From positions 806,001 to 870,000 of the forward strand of contig NZ_CP043178.1 of NCBI RefSeq assembly GCF_014217545.1: 64,000 nt of DNA, given 5' to 3'. The translations under genes and the position numbers were made by a program. This DNA is from Pseudarthrobacter sp. NBSH8 (lineage in GTDB: Bacteria; Actinomycetota; Actinomycetes; Actinomycetales; Micrococcaceae). Positions 25,336 to 33,917 of the stretch are shown here, in pieces. A model generated the notes under the pieces. It did not search any database and was not told the origin of the DNA. It worked only from the letters and a program-made list of their open reading frames with translations. Numbering within the stretch: the stretch's first letter is position 1; every line of letters begins with the position of its first letter.

Positions 25336-26475
25336 CTAGCCCACAGCAGTGCCGAATGCCAGCCCCAGCACATAGGTTACGGACGCGGCGCCCAAGCCGA
25401 TGCCCAGCTGGCGCAGCCCGCGCGTCAGCGGCGACGTCCCGGACAGCAGGCCCACGATTCCGCCGGTGGCCAGCAGCGCCAGCCCCACCAGCACCGCGGC
25501 CACCACCAGGGCGGCCACCCCGGTCAGACCGAACAGGAACGGCAGGATGGGGACCACGGCGCCGGACGCGAAAAAGCAGAAGCTGGACATTGCCGCCCCC
25601 CACGCAGTGCCCACGGCCTCGTGCTGGTCCTCCAACTCCGGCAATTCGGGCTGCAGCGACAGGCTGGGATCGCAGTCGCAGCTCAGCAGGCCCATGCGTT
25701 CGGCCACGCGGTGTTCGGCCGCTTCGTGGGTCATCCCGCGCGCCAGGTAGACGAGCATCAGTTCGTTGTGTTCGATGTCCAGTTTCGGGGCGGCGGCGAG
25801 GGTGATCTGGGTGGGACGTGTGGCGGCCAGGAGCTCGCGCTGGGACCGGACGGAGACAAACTCGCCCGCGGCCATGGACATGGCGCCCGCGAGGAGCCCG
25901 GCCACACCGCTGAGCAGCACCACACCGCTGCCCACTCCGGAAGCGGCCATGCCCACCACGAGTGAGAGGTTGCTGACCAGGCCATCGTTGGCGCCAAAGA
26001 CGGCGGCGCGGAAGGTCCCGGCGAGCCGGCTGCGGCCACGGGTTGCCAGGCCGCGGACCACTTCCTCATGGATCTGCTCATCCGCTGCCATGGCGTCCGT
26101 GGCGTTGGGATCCAAGGCATAGGGGGAGCGGCCCTCAGCGCGCTGAGCGAGGGCCAGGACAAAAACGGAGCCGAAGTGGCGGGCCAGGAAACCCAGGAAC
26201 TGGCTGCGGAGCGATGCCGGCCGGGACTTTTGGGCGTGGTCGCCGAGGAGCCGCAGCCAGTGGGCCTCGTGCCGTCCTTCGGCTTCGGCGAGGGCCAACA
26301 GGATGGCACGCTCTTCGCCGTCACGGTTCTGGGCGAGGTCGCGGTAGACGGCGGCCTCTGCCCGTTCGTCCGCCAGGTACTGGCGCCACCGGCGGAGGTC
26401 CGCCGGCGTGGGCTGCGGCGCGGATGGATTGGATTCCGCGGGCGCTGCTTGGTGGGGATTGTGGTGCTGAGACAC
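25336..26475 (-). CDS. Er-VIT1 (MbfA-like) iron/manganese transporter
   Basis: 379 aa from GTG 26475, preceded by AGGAG. The N-terminal 30-130 is a ferritin/rubrerythrin-like four-helix domain with di-iron ligands (DERAEAAVYRDL, AEAEGRHEAHW, DEQIHEEVV). The C-terminal part is a VIT1/CCC1 membrane domain with about five helices, including FGANDGLVSNLSLVVG, SMAAGEFVSVRSQREL and a late GLGAASVTYVLG. A Cys pair (SCDCDPS) lies in the loop. MbfA proteins export ferrous iron under stress; direction and ion here are inferred. Frames open upstream of 26475 lack a ribosome site. Confidence 0.9.
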   Translation of the reverse strand: MSQHHNPHQAAPAESNPSAPQPTPADLRRWRQYLADERAEAAVYRDLAQNRDGEERAILLALAEAEGRHEAHWLRLLGDHAQKSRPASLRSQFLGFLARHFGSVFVLALAQRAEGRSPYALDPNATDAMAADEQIHEEVVRGLATRGRSRLAGTFRAAVFGANDGLVSNLSLVVGMAASGVGSGVVLLSGVAGLLAGAMSMAAGEFVSVRSQRELLAATRPTQITLAAAPKLDIEHNELMLVYLARGMTHEAAEHRVAERMGLLSCDCDPSLSLQPELPELEDQHEAVGTAWGAAMSSFCFFASGAVVPILPFLFGLTGVAALVVAAVLVGLALLATGGIVGLLSGTSPLTRGLRQLGIGLGAASVTYVLGLAFGTAVG

Positions 26476-26731
26476 GCAAGGCTCCTGTGCTGGATGGGGA
26501 AGGTTCGGCCCCATTGCACCGCCCAGCTTACCGCGGAACGACGCGGGTTTTCGGCTGGCTGACCTCACTGCGGAGTTTAGGTTTCCCTCAAAATATGCAG
26601 GTCCACCGGGTGTTCCCGGCCGGGTTCCGGCGGCTCTTGACCGGGCCCACCGGCGGTGCTGTGATGAAGGAGTGGCGTCCGCCCGCGCCCACTCACGAAG
26701 CACGTCAAGGCGAACAAACGGAGGTCGAATC

Positions 26732-26935
26732 ATGAGCACCACCGGACAGTACCCGGACATGCCGCACCTGGAATCCGTTGAAGCGGATCCCGCCTATGAC
26801 TACGCCGAGGACGTCCCCATCAGCGTGGACGACTGGGACGCCGAAGAAGTGGTGGTTCCCACGCCTCCGGTAGCAGTCGACGCCGAGGAGCGCGTGGTCC
26901 CACTCGATGAGGACGAGTTCCGCGGAACGGAATGA
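26732..26935 (+). CDS. Small acidic protein of unknown function
   Basis: 67 aa, preceded by GGAGG at 8 nt. More than a quarter of the residues are Asp or Glu, there is no Cys, and no hydrophobic segment suggests membrane insertion (YAEDVPISVDDWDAEEVV, ending DEDEFRGTE). It is likely intrinsically disordered. It is divergent from the Er-VIT1 transporter gene and is followed 5 nt later by a strong terminator, so it is a complete single-gene unit. A metal-buffering role is conceivable from the charge and neighbour but is not supported by any motif. Confidence 0.75.
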   Translation: MSTTGQYPDMPHLESVEADPAYDYAEDVPISVDDWDAEEVVVPTPPVAVDAEERVVPLDEDEFRGTE

Positions 26936-26940
26936 AACGA

Positions 26941-26993
26941 ACGACGGCGGCACTCCGGTTCGCAGGGGAAGCGAAGGGGAGTGCCGCCGTCGT
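26941..26993. terminator. Bidirectional hairpin after the small acidic gene
   Basis: A 16-bp perfect stem (ACGACGGCGGCACTCC at 26941-26956 with 26978-26993) with a 21-nt loop. It lies between convergent genes. The same ACGACGGCGGCAC core recurs in the hairpin at 51300-51334, suggesting a preferred terminator sequence of this genome. Confidence 0.75.
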
Positions 26994-27002
26994 ACTCTGC
27001 GT

Positions 27003-27044
27003 TGGTTGAGCCTTTATCTCCGGCGTTCGAGCCTATCGAGATCC
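27003..27044 (-). repeat. Dispersed 42-bp repeat, copy abutting the symporter stop
   Basis: Contains GTTGAGCC, TCTCCGG and the core CGGCGTTCGAGCCTATCGAG followed by ATCC. The same arrangement recurs at 44104-44144, and a related core in reverse orientation lies inside a gene at 37485-37507. The last base abuts the TAA of the symporter pseudogene. Confidence 0.6.
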
Positions 27045-28557
27045 TTAGTGGGTCGGGTGGCTGGCCATCGGGTGGGCTTCCATGGGCAGTTCTTCGGTGA
27101 CAGCTCCTGCGACCCGCTTCTCCCAGGCCTCGCGGACCTCGGGGTCCGTGGGAGGCGTGAGCAGCGAGATCACGATGTAGGAAACCAGCGACGCGCCCAG
27201 GCCCCAGTAAATGGGATCGTTGGCGTAGACACCGTCTTCGCTGGGAATGATTCCCGTGGCGTACGCGATCAGCAGTGCCCGGGTCAGCACCGAGCCGACG
27301 GCCATGGACCAGGCGGCTGCGATGCCGGTACCGCGCTTCCAGGCCAGGCCGCCGAGGATGGCCACCAGCAGGCCGCCCACCAGGATGTCGTAGGCGATGG
27401 TGAGTGCCACCACGACGTCCTGCGCGGCCATGGAGATCAGAACGGCCACGACGCCCAGGCCCAGGACCCAGTAACGGTTGGCACGGACGTCGTGCTCGGG
27501 GTTTTCGGTGTCGTCGGTGTTGATCGTCTTACCGAACCAGCTGGCCACGAACGGCACCACGTCGGCGCGGGCAACCGTGGCGGCCGCGATCAGGGCGCCG
27601 GAGGCGGTGGACATCATGGCTGCGACTGCGGCGGCCATGACCAGGCCACCGATGCCGATCGGCAGGATCTGGGTGGCGACCTCGGCGTAGACAACGTCCT
27701 TGCCAAGGTTGGCGACGTCGATGTCGGGCAGGGCCACGCGGGCGGCCAGGCCGATCAGGGCGCCGGCGACGCCGTACAGGATGCAGTAGACGCCTGCGGT
27801 GGCGCCGCCCCAGCGGGCCACGGTGGTGGTCTTGGCGGTGAAGACGCGCTGCCAGATGTCCTGGCCGATGAGCAAGCCCAGGGTACAGACCACGAAGTAG
27901 GTGACGATGGTCTGAATCCCGATGCCGTCGAGCTGGAAGAAGCTGGCGTCAACGCGGGCACGGATCCCGTCGAAGCCGCCTGCTGCGTTGAGCGTGAACG
28001 GCAGCATCAGGGCGAAAATGCCGACGGTCTTGATGATGAACTGCACCTGGTCGGCCAGGGTGATGGACCACATGCCGCCGACGGGAGAGGTAGACCAGGA
28101 CGATGGCGCCGCCGACGGCGATGGCGAGCCAGCGCTCCCAGTCGCACAGGACCACAAAGATGGTGGCGTAGGCGCCGGTGGAGGTGGCGCACAGCATCAG
28201 GGTGTAGGCCAGCATTACGATGCCGGAGGTCTGGGTGGCGTGTTGGCCGTAGCGCAGGCTGAGCATCTGGGAGACCGTGTAGATCTTCAGTCGCTGGATG
28301 GTGCCGGCGAAGAGCAGGCTCAGGAGGAGCACACCCGAGCCGATGGCCACCACGAGCCACATGCCGGAAATGCCGAATTTGTATCCCAGGCCGACGCCGC
28401 CGACGGTGGAGGCGCCGCCCAGGACCACGGCGGCCATGGTTCCGGTGTAGAGCAGCGGGCCGAGGCGGCGGCCGGCCACCAGGAAGTCGCTGTTGTTCTT
28501 GGTGCGGGATTTGCCCCACCAGCCGAAGGCCAGCATGGCGATGAGATACACCACCAC
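27045..28557 (-). pseudogene. Sodium:solute symporter family, frameshifted
   Basis: Together the two frames encode an SSS-family permease of about 500 aa: MLAFGWWGKSRTKNNSDFLV, GLGYKFGISGMWLVVAIG, VGGMWSITLADQVQF, and about 12 helices in all. The first frame (from 28557) runs to VYLSRRR near 28085, where one extra G in GGG (28083-28085) shifts the frame; removing it gives VYLSVGGMWS, the expected continuation into the second frame ending at 27045. The N-terminus is also unclear: an ATG at 28586 is one base out of frame with the FVNIAIVVVYL start. Two lesions mean either a pseudogene or base-call errors. It is divergent from the XRE-cupin regulator. Confidence 0.75.
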
Positions 28558-28878
28558 GATGGCGATGTTGACGAAGTGGCGTCCATTTGGGGCTACTTGG
28601 AGCTGATCTGCAGCTTGGCTGGTATCCCGGCGGCGCTGCTGGGGTCGCCGGTCTTCCGCTGCTCCTGTTGAGTGGGGAGGAAGAGTTCCTCAAATATTGC
28701 CTCAGAGACGGCACTTGTTGCCTAAAAGCAAATGCTGTGACCGACGCAACAGTCAAGGTCGGCCCCATCATCTGCTGTTCGACGCCGCGCGTGCGACGTT
28801 CGCGGCGTCCCGAAGGCGGTTGGCCACTAGGATTGCTCCAGAGATGGGGCCGCACCGCCGGCCATGAAAGGTCCGCAC
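28558..28878. promoter_or_regulatory. Divergent control region, symporter and XRE-cupin gene
   Basis: This 321-bp region has no supported gene; a minus-strand frame of about 45 codons has no start codon. It holds TTGCCTAAAAGCAA (28718-28731), an inverted repeat TTGC-N6-GCAA in an AT-rich patch and a candidate operator for the XRE-cupin protein. Related TTGCC and GGCA elements lie just upstream (28697-28713). The location between divergent genes would let one site control both. Confidence 0.4.
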
Positions 28879-29454
28879 ATGAAGGCACTGCCAGTTGAGC
28901 CGAGCAACGTTCCCGTTGCCATCGGTTCCCGAATCCGTGCCGCCCGGCAGTCCCAGCGGCTGACCATCGAGCAGGTTGCCGACGCTACAGGCCTGACCAA
29001 GGGCTTCCTGAGCCGCGTGGAACGTGACCTCACGTCGCCGTCGGTCGCGTCCCTGGTGACACTGTGCCAGGTCCTGTCCATCTCCATCGGCGATTTGTTC
29101 GTTGCCCCGGAAACACACCTGACCAAGCGGAACGACGGCCCCCGCATCTCCCTCGGCGGCGAAGGCATCGTAGAGCGGCTCCTGACGGCCCGTTCCGAAC
29201 GGCGCATCCAGATCATCCAGGCCGTCATCGAGCCGCATGGCCGCGGGGAGACTGAGCTCTACGCCGTGGACTGCGACGTTGACGTGCTCCACGTGATCAA
29301 GGGAAGCATCCGGCTGATCATGACCAACGAGGAATACGAGCTCAGCACCGGCGACACCGTGACGTTCCCCGGCCGCGAGCCGCATACCTGGGTCAATCCC
29401 ACCGACGAGGCCGTCGAGGTTCTCTGGGTCCTGGTCCCCGCCGCCAGCGGGTAG
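28879..29454 (+). CDS. XRE family regulator with cupin sensor domain
   Basis: 191 aa from the second ATG (28879), which has AAAGG at 7 nt; an ATG at 28864 lacks a site. An HTH_3 domain (about 15-70) reads IGSRIRAARQSQRLTIEQVA and TGLTKGFLSRVERDLTSPS; a cupin_2 domain (about 110-185) reads VLHVIKGSIRLIMTNEEYEL and FPGREPHTWVNP. SutR/PuuR-type regulators with this layout control amino-acid, polyamine or sulfur-compound uptake. Here it is divergent from a sodium:solute symporter and upstream of a ureohydrolase, so a guanidino compound or derived amine is the likely ligand. Confidence 0.9.
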   Translation: MKALPVEPSNVPVAIGSRIRAARQSQRLTIEQVADATGLTKGFLSRVERDLTSPSVASLVTLCQVLSISIGDLFVAPETHLTKRNDGPRISLGGEGIVERLLTARSERRIQIIQAVIEPHGRGETELYAVDCDVDVLHVIKGSIRLIMTNEEYELSTGDTVTFPGREPHTWVNPTDEAVEVLWVLVPAASG

Positions 29455-29609
29455 GGCGGTTTCTTCCCGGCGCGTGTGCGCTCCTCCCCGCTTCGTGGCC
29501 CGGTTCTGTCCGGCGCCGCCTGACGCCGCCCGTCCTTGGCTGCAATGCCGCGGGCTGTGCGTTGTCTGGGTGTGCCGTGGGTGGAGCAACTGGGCGGGAG
29601 TGCACGCGG

Positions 29610-30205
29610 TTAGGTCCGCGACCTCTGGCTGGCTGCCAGCACCGCCCTGATTTCGGCCACCACCTGCTCCGGATTGAACCAGATGTGCTCCGGCATGTAG
29701 CGCAGCAGGAATACTTGGGTCTCGAATGCGATGCCGTTGCTCCGGAACAGGTACTGGGCATCCACCTCAACAATGGATTCGGCCCGAAGGTCTAATTCTT
29801 GCAGTGCGCGCCGGATCGGGGCTGACCGGTCGCCTCTCAGTTGGTCCGGAGCAGCTCAAGCGGCACCCCGTGCAACCGGATTGCCGAGGTCGCCATGGCA
29901 GTGGACGACGGCGGTGCGAGGCATCCCAGGGCGTGCAATGCCACGTCTTCCACGGCGGCCACCGGCAGCTCCGGATGGCCCTCGAAGCGGGCAGTCCGGT
30001 GCCGGATGAAGCCGCTGCCGTGGCCGTGATTGCAGGCAAGGTGCAGCCGGGAGGGCAGGTTCTGCAGCCATAGCCCATAGTGTCCTGCCGCGCTGGCGCA
30101 AGTGAGCCTGGCGTTGTGATGGACTGCCTCCGCAAGATCCTGGTCGCAGTCCGGAGTGAGGAAGATTCCCCGCCGGGGCCGGGAGGCGTATGTGGGTAAC
30201 CCGCA
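29610..30205 (-). pseudogene. Decayed DUF559-type (Vsr-like) nuclease gene
   Basis: Two minus-strand frames make one broken protein. The upstream frame (30205 to about 29840) encodes [40 protein letters not shown] and AMATSAIRLHGVPLELLRT and then stops. A frame shifted near 29840 continues QLRGDRSAPIRRALQELDLR, AESIVEVDAQYLFRSNGIAF, and MPEHIWFNPEQVVAEIRAVL, ending at TAA 29610. The nuclease core expected between ETQVF and the final helix is missing. The layout matches actinobacterial AbiEi-antitoxin/DUF559 proteins. The rest of 29455-30444 shows no gene; its right end is the ureohydrolase leader with a TATGAT hexamer at 30396. Confidence 0.65.
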
Positions 30206-30444
30206 CGGTCCGTGCTGTACGCTCCTGCCCGGTTGCCCCACCCTGGGCCCACCACGGGCCGCGGAGATCCGCGTGGTTCCGCCGCTGGTGGCGGCGGCGA
30301 GGGGACTGCGCCTCGGGCAACCGGGCTGGAGCGAGCGTCGAGACCCTTGCGCCAAGAGTTTGTAAACAACTGATGCGCATAAGAAAACTTCAGGCTATGA
30401 TGGCTGTCACACCCGCCGATCAATCCTCGAAGGAGAGGCTCATT

Positions 30445-31509
30445 TTGAAAGAGCTGCGCATCGAAGCCAACGGCAACCTTGGCCCCATCGATTCATCCCG
30501 TATCCCGCGCTATGCCGGCGCTGCAACGTACGCCCGACTGCCGCGCCTGGACCAGGTGGCCAAGGCTGACGTGACGGTGGTGGGAGTGCCCTTCGACTCG
30601 GGTGTTTCTTATCGTCCCGGCGCCCGTTTTGGCTCCAATCACATCCGCGAGGCCAGCCGCCTGCTGCGCCCGTACAACCCCGCCTGGGACGTCAGCCCGT
30701 TCGAAAACATCCAGGTGGCCGACGCCGGCGATATGGCGGTCAACCCGTTCAACATCAACGAGGCCATCGAAACCATCCAGCAGAATGCCCTGGACCTCAC
30801 CGCGGCCGGCAGCAAACTGGTGACGCTCGGCGGGGACCACACCATTGCCCTGCCGTTGCTCCGCGCGGCTGCCGAGCGCGCGGGCGGCCCCATCGCGATG
30901 CTGCACTTTGACGCCCACCTGGACACCTGGGATACCTACTTCGGCGCCGAATACACGCATGGCACCCCGTTCCGCCGGGCCGTTGAAGAAGGCATCCTGG
31001 ACACGGAAGCCATCAGCCACATCGGCACCCGCGGCCCGCTCTACGGCAAAAAGGATCTCGACGACGACCACCGCTTCGGGTTCGGCATCGTCACCTCCGC
31101 TGACGTCTACTACCAGGGCGTCCTGGAGACCGTGGCCAAGGTCCGCGCCCGGATCGGCAACCGCCCGCTCTACATCTCCGTGGACATCGACGTCCTGGAC
31201 CCCGCGCATGCGCCCGGTACCGGAACCCCGGAGGCCGGCGGCATCACCAGCCGCGAACTCCTGGAGATCATCCGCGGCTTCCGCGGCATGAACCTGGTGG
31301 GCGCCGACGTCGTCGAGGTTGCTCCGGCCTACGACCACGCCGAAATCACCGGTGTGGCGGCCAGCCATGTGGCCTATGAACTGATCACCCTGATGGCGGA
31401 CAATGCTGTTGAAGGTGACCGGTTCGGGACCGCCAACGGCTACGCCGCCCAGACTCTCGGCCAAGAAGCCCGCCAACCTGCCGGTTTCGCCGCCGGAACC
31501 AAGGAGTAG
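30445..31509 (+). CDS. Agmatinase/guanidinobutyrase-family ureohydrolase
   Basis: 354 aa from a TTG at 30445, 6 nt after AAGGAGAGG. Arginase-fold enzyme with the complete dinuclear Mn site: [15 protein letters not shown], and [20 protein letters not shown]. It removes urea from a guanidino substrate; agmatine, 4-guanidinobutyrate or 3-guanidinopropionate cannot be told apart from these motifs. The neighbouring ThDP enzyme and sodium:solute symporter resemble the setting of gbuA in Pseudomonas aeruginosa, which favours guanidinobutyrate. The ThDP gene starts 5 nt after the stop. Confidence 0.9.
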   Translation: MKELRIEANGNLGPIDSSRIPRYAGAATYARLPRLDQVAKADVTVVGVPFDSGVSYRPGARFGSNHIREASRLLRPYNPAWDVSPFENIQVADAGDMAVNPFNINEAIETIQQNALDLTAAGSKLVTLGGDHTIALPLLRAAAERAGGPIAMLHFDAHLDTWDTYFGAEYTHGTPFRRAVEEGILDTEAISHIGTRGPLYGKKDLDDDHRFGFGIVTSADVYYQGVLETVAKVRARIGNRPLYISVDIDVLDPAHAPGTGTPEAGGITSRELLEIIRGFRGMNLVGADVVEVAPAYDHAEITGVAASHVAYELITLMADNAVEGDRFGTANGYAAQTLGQEARQPAGFAAGTKE

Positions 31510-31514
31510 CCACC

Positions 31515-33221
31515 ATGATTGATTCCGATCCGGGCACGGCAGCCGCGCCCGCAGGGGAGAGCCGGGGGACCAGTCAGCGCAATGGCGGGGACCTCGTCGT
31601 CGAAACCCTTGAAGCGCTCGGCGCCAAGACCGTCTTCGGCATCCCGGGCCAGCATGCGCTCGGCCTGTTTGACGCCATGGGCCGCGGCAACCTGCACTTT
31701 GTGTCCTCCCGCGTGGAGAACAACAGCGCCTTCGCCGCGGATGGGTACTCCCGCGCCACCGGCGAAGTGGGAGTGCTGTTCCTGTCCACTGGACCCGGCG
31801 CGCTGACGTCCCTCGCCGGCCTGCAGGAGGCGTATGCCACGGGTGTGCCCATGGTGGTGGTGGCCAGCCAGATCCCGCTCGCGGGACTGGGCGCCCGCCG
31901 CAAGGGCATGCTGCACCAGCTCGATGACCAGAAGGCCTCGGCCGCGAACGTCACCAAGAGCCAGCGCCTGATCCAGCACGCGTCGGGCATTCCGTCGGCC
32001 ATCCAGGATGCCTGGACTGAAGCCATCTCCTCGCCGCAGGGCCCGGTCTGGCTGGAAATCCCGCAGAACGTGCTGCTGGATCCCATCATGGTGCCGCCGG
32101 TGGAGGACGCACTCGCCGAAGCAGCGGACAACCCGCCGCGCTTGGAGCTGGTCCGGGAAGCGGTGAAATGGCTGTCGACGGCGGAACGTCCCGCCATCAT
32201 CGCCGGTGGCGGTACGCGGCGGGGCCGGGCCGAAAAATCGCTGCTCTCGATTGCCGAGAAGCTGCGGGCGCCGGTCATCTGCACCCCGGGCGGCAACGGC
32301 GCCTTCCCGTGGACCCATGAGCTTTCGCTGCAGTCCTGGATCGAGGACCGCCACATGACGGACCTCCTTGAGGATGCCGACGTCCTGATTGTCATCGGCT
32401 CCTCCCTCGGTGAAGTCACGTCCAACTACTTCACGTTCGCACCGCGCGGCCGTATCATCCAGATCGACGCCGAACCGCGCGTCCTCGAATCGAACAGCCC
32501 CGGTCTGGGCATCCGCGCCGACGCCGGCCAGGCGCTCGCCGCCCTCGACGAGGCCCTGGCAGCGCCCGTCGACACCACCCGCAGCTGGCACGGGGCCACC
32601 CCCGAGGACCTGGTGACGGACTCGCTCGCCAAGGTCAAGGCAAGGCTCGAATCCCAGGACCTGGGCAAAGAGCTGAAGTTCATGTCGGACATCCGCGATG
32701 CCGTACCCGCGGACATGCAGACTTTCTGGGACATGACCATCTCGGCGTACTGGGGCTGGAGCTGCTGGGATGCACGGCAGGGCCAGTTCCACTCCGCCCA
32801 GGGCGCAGGCGGCCTGGGCTACGGCTTCCCGGCAGCCATCGGCGGCGCCGTCGGGCTGGAAACACTGGGCAATCCCGGCCGGGTGCTTGCCGTTTCCGGT
32901 GACGGCTCCGCCATGTACTCCATTTCCGAACTCGCCACGGCCAAGCAGCACAACATCCCGGTCACCTGGCTGATCGTGGACGACGGCGGTTACGGCATCC
33001 TGCGCGAATACATGGTGGGCGCCTTCGGCAAGGCCACGGCCACCGAGCTCGCACGCCCCGACTTCGTCAAGCTCGCCGAAGCCTTCGGTGTGCCGGCCAC
33101 GCGAGTGGCCCCCGAGGACGTCGGGGACGCGCTCAAAGCGGGCTTCGCGGCGCACGGACCCAACGTCGTCGTCGTCGAAACCCTGCTCAAGATGTTCGCT
33201 CCCACCCATCTGGGCGGCTGA
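31515..33221 (+). CDS. ThDP-dependent enzyme, acetolactate-synthase-like
   Basis: 568 aa with the three ThDP-enzyme domains: pyrimidine domain with the activating Glu68 in SSRVENNSAFAADGYSR, central domain (about 200-340, PAIIAGGGTRRG), and pyrophosphate domain with AVSGDGSAMYSISELATAKQ and IVDDGGYG as the Mg-ThDP motif. It is not next to a small ALS subunit, so biosynthetic acetolactate synthase is unlikely. Operon partnership with a guanidino ureohydrolase suggests a 2-oxoacid decarboxylase such as the 2-ketoarginine decarboxylase AruI, giving guanidinobutyraldehyde upstream of the ureohydrolase. That assignment is inference. Confidence 0.88.
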   Translation: MIDSDPGTAAAPAGESRGTSQRNGGDLVVETLEALGAKTVFGIPGQHALGLFDAMGRGNLHFVSSRVENNSAFAADGYSRATGEVGVLFLSTGPGALTSLAGLQEAYATGVPMVVVASQIPLAGLGARRKGMLHQLDDQKASAANVTKSQRLIQHASGIPSAIQDAWTEAISSPQGPVWLEIPQNVLLDPIMVPPVEDALAEAADNPPRLELVREAVKWLSTAERPAIIAGGGTRRGRAEKSLLSIAEKLRAPVICTPGGNGAFPWTHELSLQSWIEDRHMTDLLEDADVLIVIGSSLGEVTSNYFTFAPRGRIIQIDAEPRVLESNSPGLGIRADAGQALAALDEALAAPVDTTRSWHGATPEDLVTDSLAKVKARLESQDLGKELKFMSDIRDAVPADMQTFWDMTISAYWGWSCWDARQGQFHSAQGAGGLGYGFPAAIGGAVGLETLGNPGRVLAVSGDGSAMYSISELATAKQHNIPVTWLIVDDGGYGILREYMVGAFGKATATELARPDFVKLAEAFGVPATRVAPEDVGDALKAGFAAHGPNVVVVETLLKMFAPTHLGG

Positions 33222-33241
33222 ACACCCAAAGCACCAACCAG

Positions 33242-33304
33242 GCGCGAACTTGCAGCTAATACCCTCCTCAAATCAGTTTGAGGGTAATAGCTGCCGGTTC
33301 GCGC
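33242..33304. repeat. Imperfect palindrome downstream of the ThDP gene
   Basis: Arms of 25 nt (33242-33266 and 33280-33304) pair with three non-Watson-Crick positions. An inner alternative stem CCTCAAA/TTTGAGG with loop TCAG overlaps the loop end. It lies 20 nt after the stop and could terminate the operon. Confidence 0.65.
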
Positions 33305-33347
33305 GTGGCATTTAAAAGCGCTGGAATCCTGCCGACCCTTCTTTAGT

Positions 33348-33388
33348 TTCCCAAAGCAACCAGTTAAAGATATAGTTGCCTTAGGCAA
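33348..33388 (+). promoter_or_regulatory. Promoter and operator of the MarR-efflux operon
   Basis: TTCCCA (33348-33353), 17 nt, TATAGT (33371-33376) form a plausible promoter. The perfect 13-bp palindrome TTGCCTTAGGCAA (33376-33388) overlaps the end of the -10 and the start point, the expected place for repression by the MarR protein encoded next. Confidence 0.6.
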
Positions 33389-33409
33389 ACAAAAGAAGAG
33401 AGTTTGATC

Positions 33410-33916
33410 ATGGCAGTTGCCCCGGACACCGCAGCGGACCTTGTCTACCGCATCTTCGACCTCCAGAGGGTGGTCCGATGCGTGGCCGCGGCGAGCTTCC
33501 GCGGACAGGACACCGGGGTTGCGCTGCAGGGCGTCCTCAGGTTCGTGGGGGAGGGGGAGTCCCGCGCCACCCACCTCGCGGAGCGGCTCGGCGTCAGCGC
33601 CCCCGTCCTCAGCCGCCACATCGCGGACCTTGAAGAGCTGGGTTACGTCATCCGGCGGCAGGATCCCGACGACGGCCGCGCCCAGCTGGTTGCCCTGTCG
33701 CCCGCGGGCCAGGACAAACTCAGGCAGATCGAGGAACGCCGCGCTGCCACGCTGCAGGATTACCTCAGCGACTGGAGCCAGGAGGATGCCGAAGATACGG
33801 CACGGATCCTGACGAAACTCTCGGAGTCCCTCAAGCATTCAGCCCGGGAACATGCGGTCCCGGCACTTTCAACCGTGGCAACAGCCGCCGCAACCCAGAC
33901 CCTCCAGGAGCACTGA
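33410..33916 (+). CDS. MarR family regulator of an efflux operon
   Basis: 168 aa from ATG 33410 (a TTG 6 nt earlier is in frame). MarR winged helix: THLAERLGVSAPVLSRHIAD, then EELGYVIRRQDPDDGRAQLV as wing. The C-terminus is an Ala/Thr-rich tail. It is followed by the drug-efflux MFS gene after one base, and its own promoter carries a TTGCCTTAGGCAA palindrome, so it very likely represses itself and the pump, with release by a pump substrate. Confidence 0.93.
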   Translation: MAVAPDTAADLVYRIFDLQRVVRCVAAASFRGQDTGVALQGVLRFVGEGESRATHLAERLGVSAPVLSRHIADLEELGYVIRRQDPDDGRAQLVALSPAGQDKLRQIEERRAATLQDYLSDWSQEDAEDTARILTKLSESLKHSAREHAVPALSTVATAAATQTLQEH

Positions 33917-33917
33917 T

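Noticed and set aside
28590..28740. Minus-strand frame of about 45 codons upstream of the symporter
   Set aside because: No ATG, GTG or TTG in frame before its useful part and no ribosome site; probably chance.
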